NCBI RefSeq assembly: GCF_003711105.1
Contig: NZ_CP023865.1
Location: 2,691,001 to 2,755,000 of the forward strand
Origin: Actinoplanes teichomyceticus ATCC 31121
GTDB taxonomy: Bacteria > Actinomycetota > Actinomycetes > Mycobacteriales > Micromonosporaceae
Reading direction: 5' to 3'
Length of the DNA: 64,000 bases
Position 1 is the first letter of the stretch, and each line of letters begins with the position of its first letter. The notes beneath the pieces are model-generated. The model was not told the DNA's origin and ran no database searches. It saw nothing but the letters and a program-made list of their open reading frames with translations. The position numbers and the translations under genes are program-made. Positions 1 through 9,185 of this stretch are shown one piece after another.

Positions 1-1619
1 ACACCTACGACTACCGCCTGACCTACCCCGGCCGGGCGTACCAGGACTCGTTCTTCGGGCAGCTCGGCAGGCTGGCCGAGCCGGCCCCGCTGACCGCATA
101 TCAGCAGGCGTACAACGATCAGCAGCACAACGTGCTGGACGTCACCGCCAACCACACCATCGACGCCCCCAGCGTGGAGAAGTGGCTGGCCCTGCACCCG
201 CCGGCCGGCGTGGACACCCGGCGCAACACCGTCTACTTCATCAACTGGTACGGCCGCAGCGACTTCAAGTTCCACGTCTACAGCAAGACCGGCGAGCCGG
301 ACCCGGACACCGGCTACGACTTCGGCGCCAACCGGGACAGCCGCAAGATCATCGCATGGGGCGGCACCACCGCCGACGACGAGGAGACCGGCCTGGGCGC
401 CACCCGGCGGGTGTGGTTCCACGACCTGTCGGCCGGCCCGGAGTCCTGGACGTCGAACTACGACGTGGACAACGCCGACGTGGACGGCGACGGCGTGCCC
501 GACTACCGGATGCCACCCACCTGGGAGTACACCGAGGGCGGCTACCGTGACCCGGCCGAGCTCGCCGGCGACCTGGCCCGGATCACCCGGTACGTCGCGC
601 TGAACCTGCTGATGACCACGTCCCCGCTCTACCCGGTCGAGCTGCCCGGCGCCGGACTGCCGCGGGCGATCGACGTGGACAGCAACACCTACGAGGGCTG
701 GCCCGGCGTCGACGCCTCGACGCGCTACCTGCGGCCCGACCTGGTCACCGCGGAGCTGTCCGAGCTGCGCTGGCGCAACCGGATCTCCACCGACCAGCAG
801 GACCTGCCCTACACCGCGGAGAACCAGGCCTGTTACGTGGCGGTGCTGAACGACGAGTCCTGCTTCCCGGAGACCGGCTACCCGGCGGTGGCCAACCTCT
901 ACCTCTACCAGAGCCGGCACCTCGACGGCGTCCTCGACGGCGACGCCGGCTACGAGGTGCCGGTCTTCAACTACGCGGTCGCCGAGGGCGTCGGGGTGCC
1001 CGGGCTCGGGTACGCCGCCGAGGACTACCGCACCGGCGACCAGACGTACGTCTTCAACTTCATCTCGCCGGAGGTCGTCGAGCTCGGCTACGGCCTGACC
1101 ACCACCCAGATCCACGAGGTGGGCCACCACCTGGGCATGTCGCACCCGCACGACGGCTACGACAGCGCCACCGGGGTGGACTACGCGCCGTCCGGCGAGT
1201 TCCAGTTCGCCAACGCCGGCGACGAGAACAACTCGATGATGAGCTACATCGACCTCAACTGGGACTTCAGCCAGTTCGACCGGGACAACAGCGACCGCTT
1301 CCTGACCGCCGCGTACTGGGAGGCGGCGAACCGGGTGGCCGCCACCGTCCCGGCCGGCCGTGGCCGCACCGCGCTCAAGGCGGCCGACGCCCTGCTCGGA
1401 CTGGCCGTCAAGGCGTTCGCCGCGCACCGGTACCGGGCCGCGTACGCGCTGGCCGAGCAGGCGTACGCCACCGTGGCGCGGATCCCGGGCGCCCAGGCGG
1501 CGACGGTGGCCACCCAGCTCAAGGCCGAGGCCGACGCGGCGCGCCGCACCACCGCGGTGCACGACCCGCACGAATTCATCGACACCCTCGACCCGCAGAG
1601 CCCGCGCAGCCAGCCGTAG
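1..1619 (+). CDS. Secreted metzincin-like zinc metalloprotease, 5' end outside window
   Basis: The frame is open from base 3, so the N-terminus and any signal peptide lie outside the window; a GTG at 132 is only an internal codon. The visible part is about 538 residues. Around codon 371 it carries HEVGHHLGMSH, the HExxHxxGxxH zinc signature of metzincins, and about 30 residues later NSMMSYID, which fits the Met-turn. The catalytic half is rich in Asp, Tyr and aromatic residues, as in extracellular actinobacterial proteases. The C-terminal 100 residues are Ala-rich and probably helical. The protein is therefore likely a secreted zinc peptidase. Its exact family and substrate cannot be told from this fragment. 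The FtsX cluster that follows starts 95 bp downstream and need not be related. Confidence 0.75.
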   Translation, partial: TYDYRLTYPGRAYQDSFFGQLGRLAEPAPLTAYQQAYNDQQHNVLDVTANHTIDAPSVEKWLALHPPAGVDTRRNTVYFINWYGRSDFKFHVYSKTGEPDPDTGYDFGANRDSRKIIAWGGTTADDEETGLGATRRVWFHDLSAGPESWTSNYDVDNADVDGDGVPDYRMPPTWEYTEGGYRDPAELAGDLARITRYVALNLLMTTSPLYPVELPGAGLPRAIDVDSNTYEGWPGVDASTRYLRPDLVTAELSELRWRNRISTDQQDLPYTAENQACYVAVLNDESCFPETGYPAVANLYLYQSRHLDGVLDGDAGYEVPVFNYAVAEGVGVPGLGYAAEDYRTGDQTYVFNFISPEVVELGYGLTTTQIHEVGHHLGMSHPHDGYDSATGVDYAPSGEFQFANAGDENNSMMSYIDLNWDFSQFDRDNSDRFLTAAYWEAANRVAATVPAGRGRTALKAADALLGLAVKAFAAHRYRAAYALAEQAYATVARIPGAQAATVATQLKAEADAARRTTAVHDPHEFIDTLDPQSPRSQP

Positions 1620-1714
1620 CCCGGAACCGGTGAAAAGGGACGGCGTGCGGATGCGGGCACCCGTACGCCGCCCCGGTCTGGCAAGATCCGCCGCATGCTC
1701 GAACCGGGGCGCCG

Positions 1715-4612
1715 ATGGCGCTGATCGTCCGGCGGGCGGCGGCGGCCCGGGGGCTGCTCGCCGCGGCGGCCGCGGTCATGCTCGCCGCGGTGCTGCTGCT
1801 GGCCGGCCTCACCGCGTACGCCACCGTCTCGGCCGGCGCCGGGGTGCGCGCCGCGGTCGCCGCCGCCGACCCGGCCGAACGCTCCGTGCTGGTGCGCGGC
1901 GCTCCCGGCGCCGACCCGCCGGCGCGCGACCGCGGCGTGCGCGACGCGTACGCGCCCGCGCGGGTGAGCGCCGCCCGGTACGGCTCCGGCTGGGCCGTGC
2001 GCGGCGCCACCGGCAGCGCGGTCCCGGACTCCTCCGGCGCCGTCTACGCCTCGATGACCCGGCTCGACGACCTGTCCCGGCACGCCGAGCTGGTGTCCGG
2101 CCGGTGGCCGTCCGGGACCCGGGAGGTCAGCCTGGCGCAACCGGCCGCCGCGGCGCTCGGCCTCACCAGCGGGACGACACTGCGGCTGGAGGACCGCCGG
2201 AGCGGGCGGGTGGTGGCCCGCCGGGTCAGCGGGATCTGGCGGCCCCGCGACGCCGCCGACCCGTACTGGCTGCTCACCCCGGACGTGGCCGGTGGGCGCC
2301 GGCCGCAGACCGCGACGTACGGCCCGATCGTCAGCAGCGACCCCGGGTTCTTCGCCGCCGGGGCGTCGGCCGGCTGGCTCGTCGAGCCGGATCTCACCGA
2401 GCCGACGATCGGGCTGGTCCGGCGTACGTCGGAGACCCTCACCGCGACCGGCGCGGACCTGCCGCGGACCTCCGGCCTGGGCACCTCGGCGACGGTGACC
2501 ACCGGCCTGCCGCAGCTGGCCGACCGCCTGGAACGCGCCGACCTGGTCCGCCGCTCCACCATGGTCACCCCGATGCTGCTGATCGTGGTCCTCGGCGGGT
2601 ACGCCCTGACCCTGGTCGCCGCGCTGCTCGCCGAGTCGCGCCGCGGCGAGACCGCCCTGCTGCGCGCCCGTGGCGCTTCCCGGCGCCAGCTCGCCGGGCT
2701 GGCCGCCGCCGAGGGCCTGGCGCTGGTCGTGCCGGCCGCGCTGATCGGCCCGCCGGCCGCGACCGCCCTGCTGCGCCTGCGATACCCGCAGACCGCATTG
2801 GACGCCGGGGTCTGGCTGGTCACCGCCCTGGTCGCCGCGGGCGGCATGGTGGCCCTGACCGCCCCGGCGCTGCGCCGCGGCGGCACCTACGTGGCCGAGA
2901 CGGCCGGCCGCAACCGCCTCCCGGCGCTGCGCCGGGCCGGACTCGACCTGGCCGTCGTCGCTCTCGCCGTGCTGGCCTGGCTGCAGCTGCGGCAGTACTC
3001 GGCGCCGACCGGCGCGGGCGGTCTCGGCATCGACCCGCTGCTGGCCGCCGCGCCCACCCTCGGCGTGCTGACCGGCGCGGTCCTCGCCGTCCGGCTGCTG
3101 CCGCCGGTGGCCCGGCTCACCGCCGCCCGGCTCGGTCGCGGCCGCGCCCGCGCCGGGCTGCTCGGCGCCTGGCAGGCCGGCCGCCGCGCGCACGCCGGGC
3201 CGATGGTGATGCTCGCCCTCGCGGTCGCCGCCGCCACCGTCTCCTGGTGCCTGGCCGCCACCGTCCAGCAGTCCCGCGCCGACCAGGCGGTCCAACGGGT
3301 CGGCGCGGAGCTGCGGCTGGTCGAGGCCGGCGGCGCCGCACCGCCCGGCCGGGCCGAACAGCTCGCCGCCCTGCCCGGCGCCGGCGCCGTGGTGCCGGCC
3401 TACCGCGACGGGGTCCCGATGACCGCCGGCACCGACCCGGCCGAGCTGGTCGCGATCGATGCGGCCGCGGCCACCGGCGTGGTGCAGGCCCGCCGGGATG
3501 CCACCGGCGGGCCGCCCGGCGAGCTGCTCGCCACGCTCGCCGCGGCCGCCGGTCCGGCCCCCGCCGCCACCCTGCGGGCCGGCCGGATCAGCACCTCCGG
3601 CCCGGCCCGCACGATCGCGGTCTTCACCGGCGGTCGCCGCGTCGACCTCGGCGTCAGCGACCGGGGCCGGCCGGTGACCGTCGCGGCGGGCAGCCCCGGC
3701 CTGCTCGGCTTCAAGGTTCAGTCGCTGGATGCCGCGCCGGTGCGTTGGCGGATCACCGGCCAGGACGTCCGGTGGCGCGGCCTCGCGCAGACCGGCCTGA
3801 CCGTCCAGCCCGCCGCCGACGGCACGTTCGAGGTCACCGAAGCGCTCACGGTGACCGGCCCGGCCCCGCCGCGCGTGGTGCCGGTGGCGGTCACCAGGGC
3901 CGCCCGCGAGGCGCTCAGCACGGTCGGCTCGCTCAGCATCGGCGGCGTGGCGGTGCGGGTCACCGTCGTCGCCACGATCGACCGGGTGCCCGGCACCACG
4001 CGCAGCGCCGCCGTCCTGGTCGACCGCACCGCCCTGGACGCCCGGCTGTTCTGGAGCTTCGGCATCGTGCGCGACACCGGCGAGTGGTGGATCGGCGGGC
4101 GGCCCACCGGCACGGGCGGCCTCTCCGGCCTGCGCGTCCTCGACCGCCGCGAACTCGCCTCGGGCGCCGACCCGTTCGGGTCCGCCGCCCGGATCGCGCT
4201 CTTCGGCGCCGCGCTCGGGGCGATGCTGCTCGCCGCGGCCGGCATCGCCGCCGACGCCCGGGCCACCGCCCGGCACCGGGCGGTGGAGCTGGCCGTGCTG
4301 CACACCCTGGGGGCCGGGCCGCGGCTGCTGGCCCGCTCGCTGGTGGTCGAACAGGCGCTGCTGGCCGGGCTCGGCGCGCTCGCCGGCCTCGGCGTCGGAC
4401 TGCTGGTGGCCGCCACGATGGCCCCGCTGCTGGTGCTGACCCCGGCGGCCGCCCGGCCGGTGCCCGACGCGCTGCCGCAGGTCCTCTGGGGACGCACGCT
4501 GGGCAGCGCGGCCCTGCTGGTCGCGGTCGCTCTCGCGGTCAGCGTGATCACCGCCGGATCCGCCACCCGGCGGCTGCCGGCGGCCCGCCTCCGGCTGGGG
4601 GCGGACCGATGA
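1715..4612 (+). CDS. FtsX-type ABC transporter permease (first of two)
   Basis: A 965-residue membrane protein of the FtsX/MacB permease family. It opens with a hydrophobic segment (about residues 10-45), has a large extracytoplasmic region, and shows FtsX-type membrane blocks near residues 280-400 and 820-960. Each block includes the typical cytoplasmic loop with an E-x-A/L-L-R-A-R-G or similar pattern (ETALLRARGASRRQ and ELAVLHTLGAG). The stop overlaps the next start in ATGA, so the two permeases are translationally coupled. Together with the two downstream ATPases this looks like a mechanotransmission-type or lipid/peptide exporter rather than a nutrient importer. The start at 1715 lacks a strong ribosome site but sits inside a possible 9-codon leader ORF (1695-1724). 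The substrate is unknown. Confidence 0.85.
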   Translation: MALIVRRAAAARGLLAAAAAVMLAAVLLLAGLTAYATVSAGAGVRAAVAAADPAERSVLVRGAPGADPPARDRGVRDAYAPARVSAARYGSGWAVRGATGSAVPDSSGAVYASMTRLDDLSRHAELVSGRWPSGTREVSLAQPAAAALGLTSGTTLRLEDRRSGRVVARRVSGIWRPRDAADPYWLLTPDVAGGRRPQTATYGPIVSSDPGFFAAGASAGWLVEPDLTEPTIGLVRRTSETLTATGADLPRTSGLGTSATVTTGLPQLADRLERADLVRRSTMVTPMLLIVVLGGYALTLVAALLAESRRGETALLRARGASRRQLAGLAAAEGLALVVPAALIGPPAATALLRLRYPQTALDAGVWLVTALVAAGGMVALTAPALRRGGTYVAETAGRNRLPALRRAGLDLAVVALAVLAWLQLRQYSAPTGAGGLGIDPLLAAAPTLGVLTGAVLAVRLLPPVARLTAARLGRGRARAGLLGAWQAGRRAHAGPMVMLALAVAAATVSWCLAATVQQSRADQAVQRVGAELRLVEAGGAAPPGRAEQLAALPGAGAVVPAYRDGVPMTAGTDPAELVAIDAAAATGVVQARRDATGGPPGELLATLAAAAGPAPAATLRAGRISTSGPARTIAVFTGGRRVDLGVSDRGRPVTVAAGSPGLLGFKVQSLDAAPVRWRITGQDVRWRGLAQTGLTVQPAADGTFEVTEALTVTGPAPPRVVPVAVTRAAREALSTVGSLSIGGVAVRVTVVATIDRVPGTTRSAAVLVDRTALDARLFWSFGIVRDTGEWWIGGRPTGTGGLSGLRVLDRRELASGADPFGSAARIALFGAALGAMLLAAAGIAADARATARHRAVELAVLHTLGAGPRLLARSLVVEQALLAGLGALAGLGVGLLVAATMAPLLVLTPAAARPVPDALPQVLWGRTLGSAALLVAVALAVSVITAGSATRRLPAARLRLGADR

Positions 4613-7251
4613 CGCCGCTGCGGCGGGTCCGCGCCTTCGCCGGCCAGCTGGCCCTGCTCGCCGTGCTCGGCGCGCTGACCGCGTTCCTGGTCTCCGGCCC
4701 GGCCCGGCTGGCCAACGGCCGCACCGACGCCGGCCTGCGCGGCGACATCGGCAAGCTGGAGGCCAGCTCCCGCGACCTCACCTTCCAGACCGCGAGCCGG
4801 ATCGGGGAGGTCAGCGGCGGGTACGGCGACCGTGAGCTGGAGTCGTACCGGCGCGGCCTGCCCGCCCCGCTCGGCGAGCTGATCGGTGGCGCCTGGTACA
4901 TCGCCGAGACCCCGCAGTCCAGCATCGTCCCGGCCGGCGTCACCCCCGGCGTCTGCCCCGACGTGGTGACGGTCCGCTGGCAGACCGGCGCGGACCGGGC
5001 CGTCACCATCGTCGCCGGCCGGGCGGCCCGGTCCGGCGACCTGCCCGAGGTGATCGCGGAACGGGACGCGGCGGCGGCGCTCGGCGTGCGGGTCGGCGAC
5101 CGGGTCCACCTGACCGCCCGGTACGGCCAGACCGACGCCCGGGTCGCCGGCCTGTTCACCCGCGCCGATCCGGGCGACCCGATCTGGGCCGACCAGGCAC
5201 TGACCGTCGGCGCCTGCCCCGACCCGCGCGAGGGCATCCGCGACCAGGCGGTGCTGCTCACCGACCGGGCCGGCGCGGTGCGGGCCGGCACCGGCCTCGC
5301 CGGGCTCAGCGACCGGTGGCGGTACCGGCTGGCCGAGGACCGGATCACCGCTGACCGGGTGGCCGCGCTGACCCGGGCGGTCGCGCTGGCGCGGCGCGAG
5401 CCGCCGGAACGGACCTCGCTGCAGAGCAGCCTGGACAACACGCTCGCCGGGTTCGACGCCCAGGTCCGCGCGGTGCGGGCGCTGCTCGCCGTGGTGCAGG
5501 CCGGCATCCTGGCCACCGCGGCCGGGCTGATCCTGCTCGCCGCGCGGCTGATGACCGACCGGCGGCGCACCGAGTTCGCGCTGCTGCGCGCCCGGGGCGG
5601 CGCGGTGCGCACGGTCGCCGGCCGGACCCTGCGCGAGACCCTGATCGCGGTCCCGGCCGCGGTCGCCGCCGGCTGGCTGGCCGGGGTGCTCGTGCCCGGC
5701 CGCCCGGACGAGGTGGAGCCGCTGCTGGTCGCGGCGGTGGCGCTGCTCGCGGTGCTGGCCGCCCCGGTTTGCGCGGCGCTGGCCGCCCGGCGCCCGGCGT
5801 TCTCCGGGCACCGCCTGGACGCCTCCGCGCTGCGGCCCTCGGCGCGCCGGCTCACCGCCGAGGCGTTCCTGGTGGTGCTCGCGGCCGGGGCGATCTACCT
5901 GCTGCGCCGTCGCGGGCTGGACGCCGGGGCGGGGGTGGACCCGTACCTGATCGGCGCGCCGGTCCTGCTCGCCCTGGCCGCCTCGGTGGTGGCGTTGCGC
6001 GTCGTGCCGTTCCCGCTGCGCCGGGCCGGGAAGCTGGCCGCCCGCGCCCGCGGCGCCACGGCCTTCCTCGGTCTCAGCGCCGCCGCCCGCGCCCCGCTGC
6101 ACCCCGGGCCGCTCGCCGTGCTGGTCGTGGCGATCGCCACCGGCCTGTTCACCGGCGCCGTGACCAGCACCGTCGACGCCGCCCGGGACCGGGCCGCGCA
6201 GCTGGCCGTGCCCGCCGACGCGATGGTCGCCGGCTACCGGTTCACCCCGGACATCGCCCAGCGGGTCGCCGCGCTGCCGCACGTCGACCGGGCCGTCGCG
6301 GCCCTGTTCTACCCGGGCGCGTCGGTGCGCGGCGACTCCAGCGCGACCCTCACCCAGACCCAGGCGGTGGTGCTCGACGCCGGCGTCGCCGGACTGGACC
6401 TGCCGGCCGCGCTGACCGGGGCCCGGCCCGGCGGTGACCCGGTGCCCGCGGTCGTCTCGCCGCGGCTGGCCCGGCAGATCGGCGCCGGCGGCACGGTGGA
6501 GGTGCTGGGGCGCCCGTATCGGTTCACCGTCGCGGAGGTCCGCGACACCATGCCCGGGCTCGGCGCCGGTGCGCGGGACTTCCTGGTGCTGCCCCAGCAG
6601 GCCATGCCGGTCCCGGACTTCGCGCCGATCCTGCCGAACCGGATCCTCGTGGACGGGTCCGGCTTCGACATCGATCAGGTGCGGGCGACCGCCGACGCCG
6701 GCCAGCGCGCCCAGCTGCAGGCGCTGACCGGCACACCGGTGGAGCAGTCGCAACTGGCCGCGCCGGCCACCGTCACCACCCGGGCGGCGTACCGCGCCGG
6801 ACTGGAGCAGCGCGGCGTGGACGGCGTGCTCAGCTTCACCTTCACCGCCGGGATGATCGCGTCCGCCGCGCTGGCGCTGACCGCGGTCGTGCTCGCGGTG
6901 CTGACCGGCGCGCCGTCGCGCGGGCGTACGCTGTCGCGGCTGCGCACCATGGGCCTGTCCCCGGCGCAGGGCCGCCGCCTGCTGGTCTTCGAGCTCGTCC
7001 CGCTGATCACGGTGGCGGTGCTGGCCGGGGGCGTCGCCGGGTTCGTGCTGCCGGCGCTGATCGGGGCCGCGCTCGGACTCAGCGGCTTCACCGCCGGGGT
7101 GACCGTCGGCACCAGCCTGGACCCGTGGTTCGCCGGCGGGGTGCTCGCGGTCGCGGTGGTCGCGGTGGTCGCCGCGCTGGTCGTGGAGAACGTCGCCAAC
7201 CGCCGCCTGCGCCTGGGCACGGTGCTGCGGCTGGGAGAGGAGCAGTCGTGA
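4609..7251 (+). CDS. FtsX-type ABC transporter permease (second of two)
   Basis: An 880-residue paralogue-like permease, coupled to the previous gene by a 4-base ATGA overlap. It begins with a membrane anchor (about residues 12-30), then an extracytoplasmic domain (about 35-285), an FtsX membrane block near 290-420 (with the loop EFALLRARGGAVR), further helices and a second soluble domain. The last FtsX block lies near 745-870 and has the loop LSRLRTMGLSPAQ. A long frame running through from upstream exists, but high GC alone explains it; the overlap start is the natural one. The protein probably heterodimerises with the preceding permease and is driven by the ATPases at 7289 and 8239. Confidence 0.85.
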   Translation: MTPLRRVRAFAGQLALLAVLGALTAFLVSGPARLANGRTDAGLRGDIGKLEASSRDLTFQTASRIGEVSGGYGDRELESYRRGLPAPLGELIGGAWYIAETPQSSIVPAGVTPGVCPDVVTVRWQTGADRAVTIVAGRAARSGDLPEVIAERDAAAALGVRVGDRVHLTARYGQTDARVAGLFTRADPGDPIWADQALTVGACPDPREGIRDQAVLLTDRAGAVRAGTGLAGLSDRWRYRLAEDRITADRVAALTRAVALARREPPERTSLQSSLDNTLAGFDAQVRAVRALLAVVQAGILATAAGLILLAARLMTDRRRTEFALLRARGGAVRTVAGRTLRETLIAVPAAVAAGWLAGVLVPGRPDEVEPLLVAAVALLAVLAAPVCAALAARRPAFSGHRLDASALRPSARRLTAEAFLVVLAAGAIYLLRRRGLDAGAGVDPYLIGAPVLLALAASVVALRVVPFPLRRAGKLAARARGATAFLGLSAAARAPLHPGPLAVLVVAIATGLFTGAVTSTVDAARDRAAQLAVPADAMVAGYRFTPDIAQRVAALPHVDRAVAALFYPGASVRGDSSATLTQTQAVVLDAGVAGLDLPAALTGARPGGDPVPAVVSPRLARQIGAGGTVEVLGRPYRFTVAEVRDTMPGLGAGARDFLVLPQQAMPVPDFAPILPNRILVDGSGFDIDQVRATADAGQRAQLQALTGTPVEQSQLAAPATVTTRAAYRAGLEQRGVDGVLSFTFTAGMIASAALALTAVVLAVLTGAPSRGRTLSRLRTMGLSPAQGRRLLVFELVPLITVAVLAGGVAGFVLPALIGAALGLSGFTAGVTVGTSLDPWFAGGVLAVAVVAVVAALVVENVANRRLRLGTVLRLGEEQS

Positions 7252-7288
7252 CGGACCGGCCTGTGCGGCCGCGAGCGGGGGAGCAGCC

Positions 7289-8242
7289 GTGACCGATCTC
7301 GCCGATCTGGAGAGGCGGGCGGCCGAGCGCGCCGCGGCCCGTGCGGGCGGGCAGGACCGGCTCAGCGGGCACATCGTCTGCGACGCTCTGGTGCGGATCT
7401 TCCGGACCGAGGGTGTCGAGGTGATGGCCCTGCAGGGCTTGGACCTGGTGGTCGACCGCGGCGAGCTGCTCGCCGTCGTGGGCGCCTCCGGCTCCGGCAA
7501 GTCCACCATGCTCAACATCCTGTCCGGGCTGGACGAGCCGACCGCCGGGCTGGCCAGGGTGGCCGGTTACGACCTGCTCGGGATGACCGCGAAGCGGCGC
7601 CTGGAGTACCGCCGCCGGATCGTCGGCTTCGTCTGGCAGCAGACGGCGCGTAACCTGCTGCCGTACCTGAGCGCCCGGGAGAACGTCGAGCTGCCGATGC
7701 GCCTGGCCGGCGCCCGGCGCCGGCGCCGCGCCGAGGAGCTGCTGGAGATGGTCGGGGTCGCGGAGAAGGCCGGCCGGCGCCCGGCCGAGATGAGCGGCGG
7801 CGAGCAGCAGCGCTGCGCGGTCGCGGTGGCGCTGGCCAACGATCCGGAGGTGCTGTTCGCCGACGAGCCGACCGGCGAGCTCGACGAGGCCACCGCGGAC
7901 GAGGTGTTCGGGGCGCTGCGCACGGTCAACGCGGAGCTCGGGGTGACGGTCGTGGTGGTCACCCACGACCACAACGTCGCCGGCCAGGTCCGCCGGGCGG
8001 TCGCGATCCGCGACGGCAAGACCGCCTCCGAGGTACGCCGATCGGCCCGCCGCGCCGCCGACGGCACCGAACACCACGTCTCGCAGGAGTACGCCGTGCT
8101 GGACCGGGCCGGCCGGTTGCAGCTGCCGGCCGCGTTCGTCGACGCGCTGAGCCTGCGCGACCGGGTCCGGCTGAACCTGGAACCCGACCACGTCGAGATC
8201 CGTCCCGGCACCGCCGGCACGGACCCGGAGGAGCCCGCATGA
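7289..8242 (+). CDS. ABC transporter ATP-binding protein, LolD/MacB type, with C-terminal extension
   Basis: A 317-residue nucleotide-binding protein. It has Walker A GASGSGKST, the ABC signature MSGGEQQR and Walker B ending in ADEPTGELD, the acidic form typical of MacB/LolD ATPases that partner FtsX permeases. The GTG start at 7289 is preceded by a purine-rich GGGGGAG ribosome site; the earlier GTG at 7248 is out of frame and ends quickly. About 70 residues after the H-loop form a tail unusual for LolD-type proteins, perhaps a small regulatory or dimerisation module. The gene ends in an ATGA overlap with the second ATPase. Confidence 0.88.
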   Translation: MTDLADLERRAAERAAARAGGQDRLSGHIVCDALVRIFRTEGVEVMALQGLDLVVDRGELLAVVGASGSGKSTMLNILSGLDEPTAGLARVAGYDLLGMTAKRRLEYRRRIVGFVWQQTARNLLPYLSARENVELPMRLAGARRRRRAEELLEMVGVAEKAGRRPAEMSGGEQQRCAVAVALANDPEVLFADEPTGELDEATADEVFGALRTVNAELGVTVVVVTHDHNVAGQVRRAVAIRDGKTASEVRRSARRAADGTEHHVSQEYAVLDRAGRLQLPAAFVDALSLRDRVRLNLEPDHVEIRPGTAGTDPEEPA

Positions 8243-8916
8243 GCGTCGTCGAGGTGTCCGGCCTGGCCCGGGACTACGGTGCCGGCGAGCGCGTGGTGCA
8301 CGCCCTGGCCGGGGTGTCGTTCACCGCCGGCAAGGGGGAGCTGGTCGCCGTCCGGGGCCGGTCCGGCGCGGGCAAGACCACCCTGCTCAACCTGATCGGT
8401 GGCCTGGACCGCCCGACCGCCGGCACGATCACCGTGGCCGGGCGCGACGTCACCGGCGCGGCCGAGGCCGACCTGCTCCAGCTGCGCCGGGACACGATCG
8501 GCTTCGTCTTCCAGTCGTTCGGGCTGATCCCGATCCTGTCCGCGGCCGAGAACGTCAGCGTCCCGATGCGCCTGGCCGGGCGTGACCCGCGCGGCCGCGA
8601 CGAGCGGGTCGCCGTGTTGCTCGAACTGGTCGGTCTGGGCGGCCAGGCGAACCAGCGTCCCGGCGAGCTCTCCGGCGGCCAGCAGCAGCGGGTCGCCCTG
8701 GCCCGTGCCCTGGCCAACGATCCGGACCTGCTGATCGCCGACGAGCCGACCGGCCAGCTGGACTCCGACACCGGCCGCGCCATCATGGACCTGCTCCGCG
8801 CCGTGGTCGACGCCCGCGGGATGACCGCCCTGGTCGCCACCCACGACCCGAGCCTCATCGACCGTGCCGACCGGGTCCTGACCCTCCGCGACGGCCGCCT
8901 CGCCGACCCGGCATAA
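8239..8916 (+). CDS. ABC transporter ATP-binding protein, LolD/MacB type
   Basis: A 225-residue ATPase of standard length for this family. It has Walker A GRSGAGKTT, Q-loop FQSFGLIP, signature LSGGQQQR and Walker B with ADEPTGQLD, followed by the switch His in ATHDP. It overlaps the preceding ATPase gene by four bases and is the last gene of the cluster. Two ATPases and two permeases imply either a heterotetrameric transporter or two paralogous pairs sharing one operon. The substrate cannot be inferred from the sequence. Confidence 0.9.
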   Translation: MSVVEVSGLARDYGAGERVVHALAGVSFTAGKGELVAVRGRSGAGKTTLLNLIGGLDRPTAGTITVAGRDVTGAAEADLLQLRRDTIGFVFQSFGLIPILSAAENVSVPMRLAGRDPRGRDERVAVLLELVGLGGQANQRPGELSGGQQQRVALARALANDPDLLIADEPTGQLDSDTGRAIMDLLRAVVDARGMTALVATHDPSLIDRADRVLTLRDGRLADPA

Positions 8917-9136
8917 CCCTCCGCCCGCCGCAGGGACCGCGTCGCGCGCCCGCTCGTAAGGTCTCGCGGCCGAGCCCGGTGCCGGCCCCGCGCGGCGCCG
9001 CCACGGCACGAGGCAGCGGCCGGGGTCACGGGTCGGCTGGTGGGGCAGCGGCGAAGCGTACGACGGGGGACGCGAGTTGATCGTGGCGGCGCGGGTCTGG
9101 CCCGGCGGGCCGGCGCCGGTGGCCGGGCCGGAATGG

Positions 9137-9172
9137 CGGCGGGGCCGCACCGGGATCGGTGCGGCCCCGCCG
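9137..9172 (-). terminator. Terminator hairpin of the sugar ABC operon
   Basis: A perfect inverted repeat with 16-bp arms (9137-9152 and 9157-9172) and a GGAT loop lies 14 bp beyond the stop codon of the last permease gene on the minus strand. It lacks a clear T-run, which is common in actinobacterial terminators. The rest of the 269-bp gap (8917-9185) shows nothing else recognisable. Confidence 0.8.
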
Positions 9173-9185
9173 GGACGGGCCGGGT

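Noticed and set aside
1244..4303. Long minus-strand frame of 1019 codons opposite the FtsX permease
   Set aside because: Its composition is a GC-bias shadow (Gly/Arg/Ala-rich without motifs), while the plus strand encodes a clear FtsX protein.
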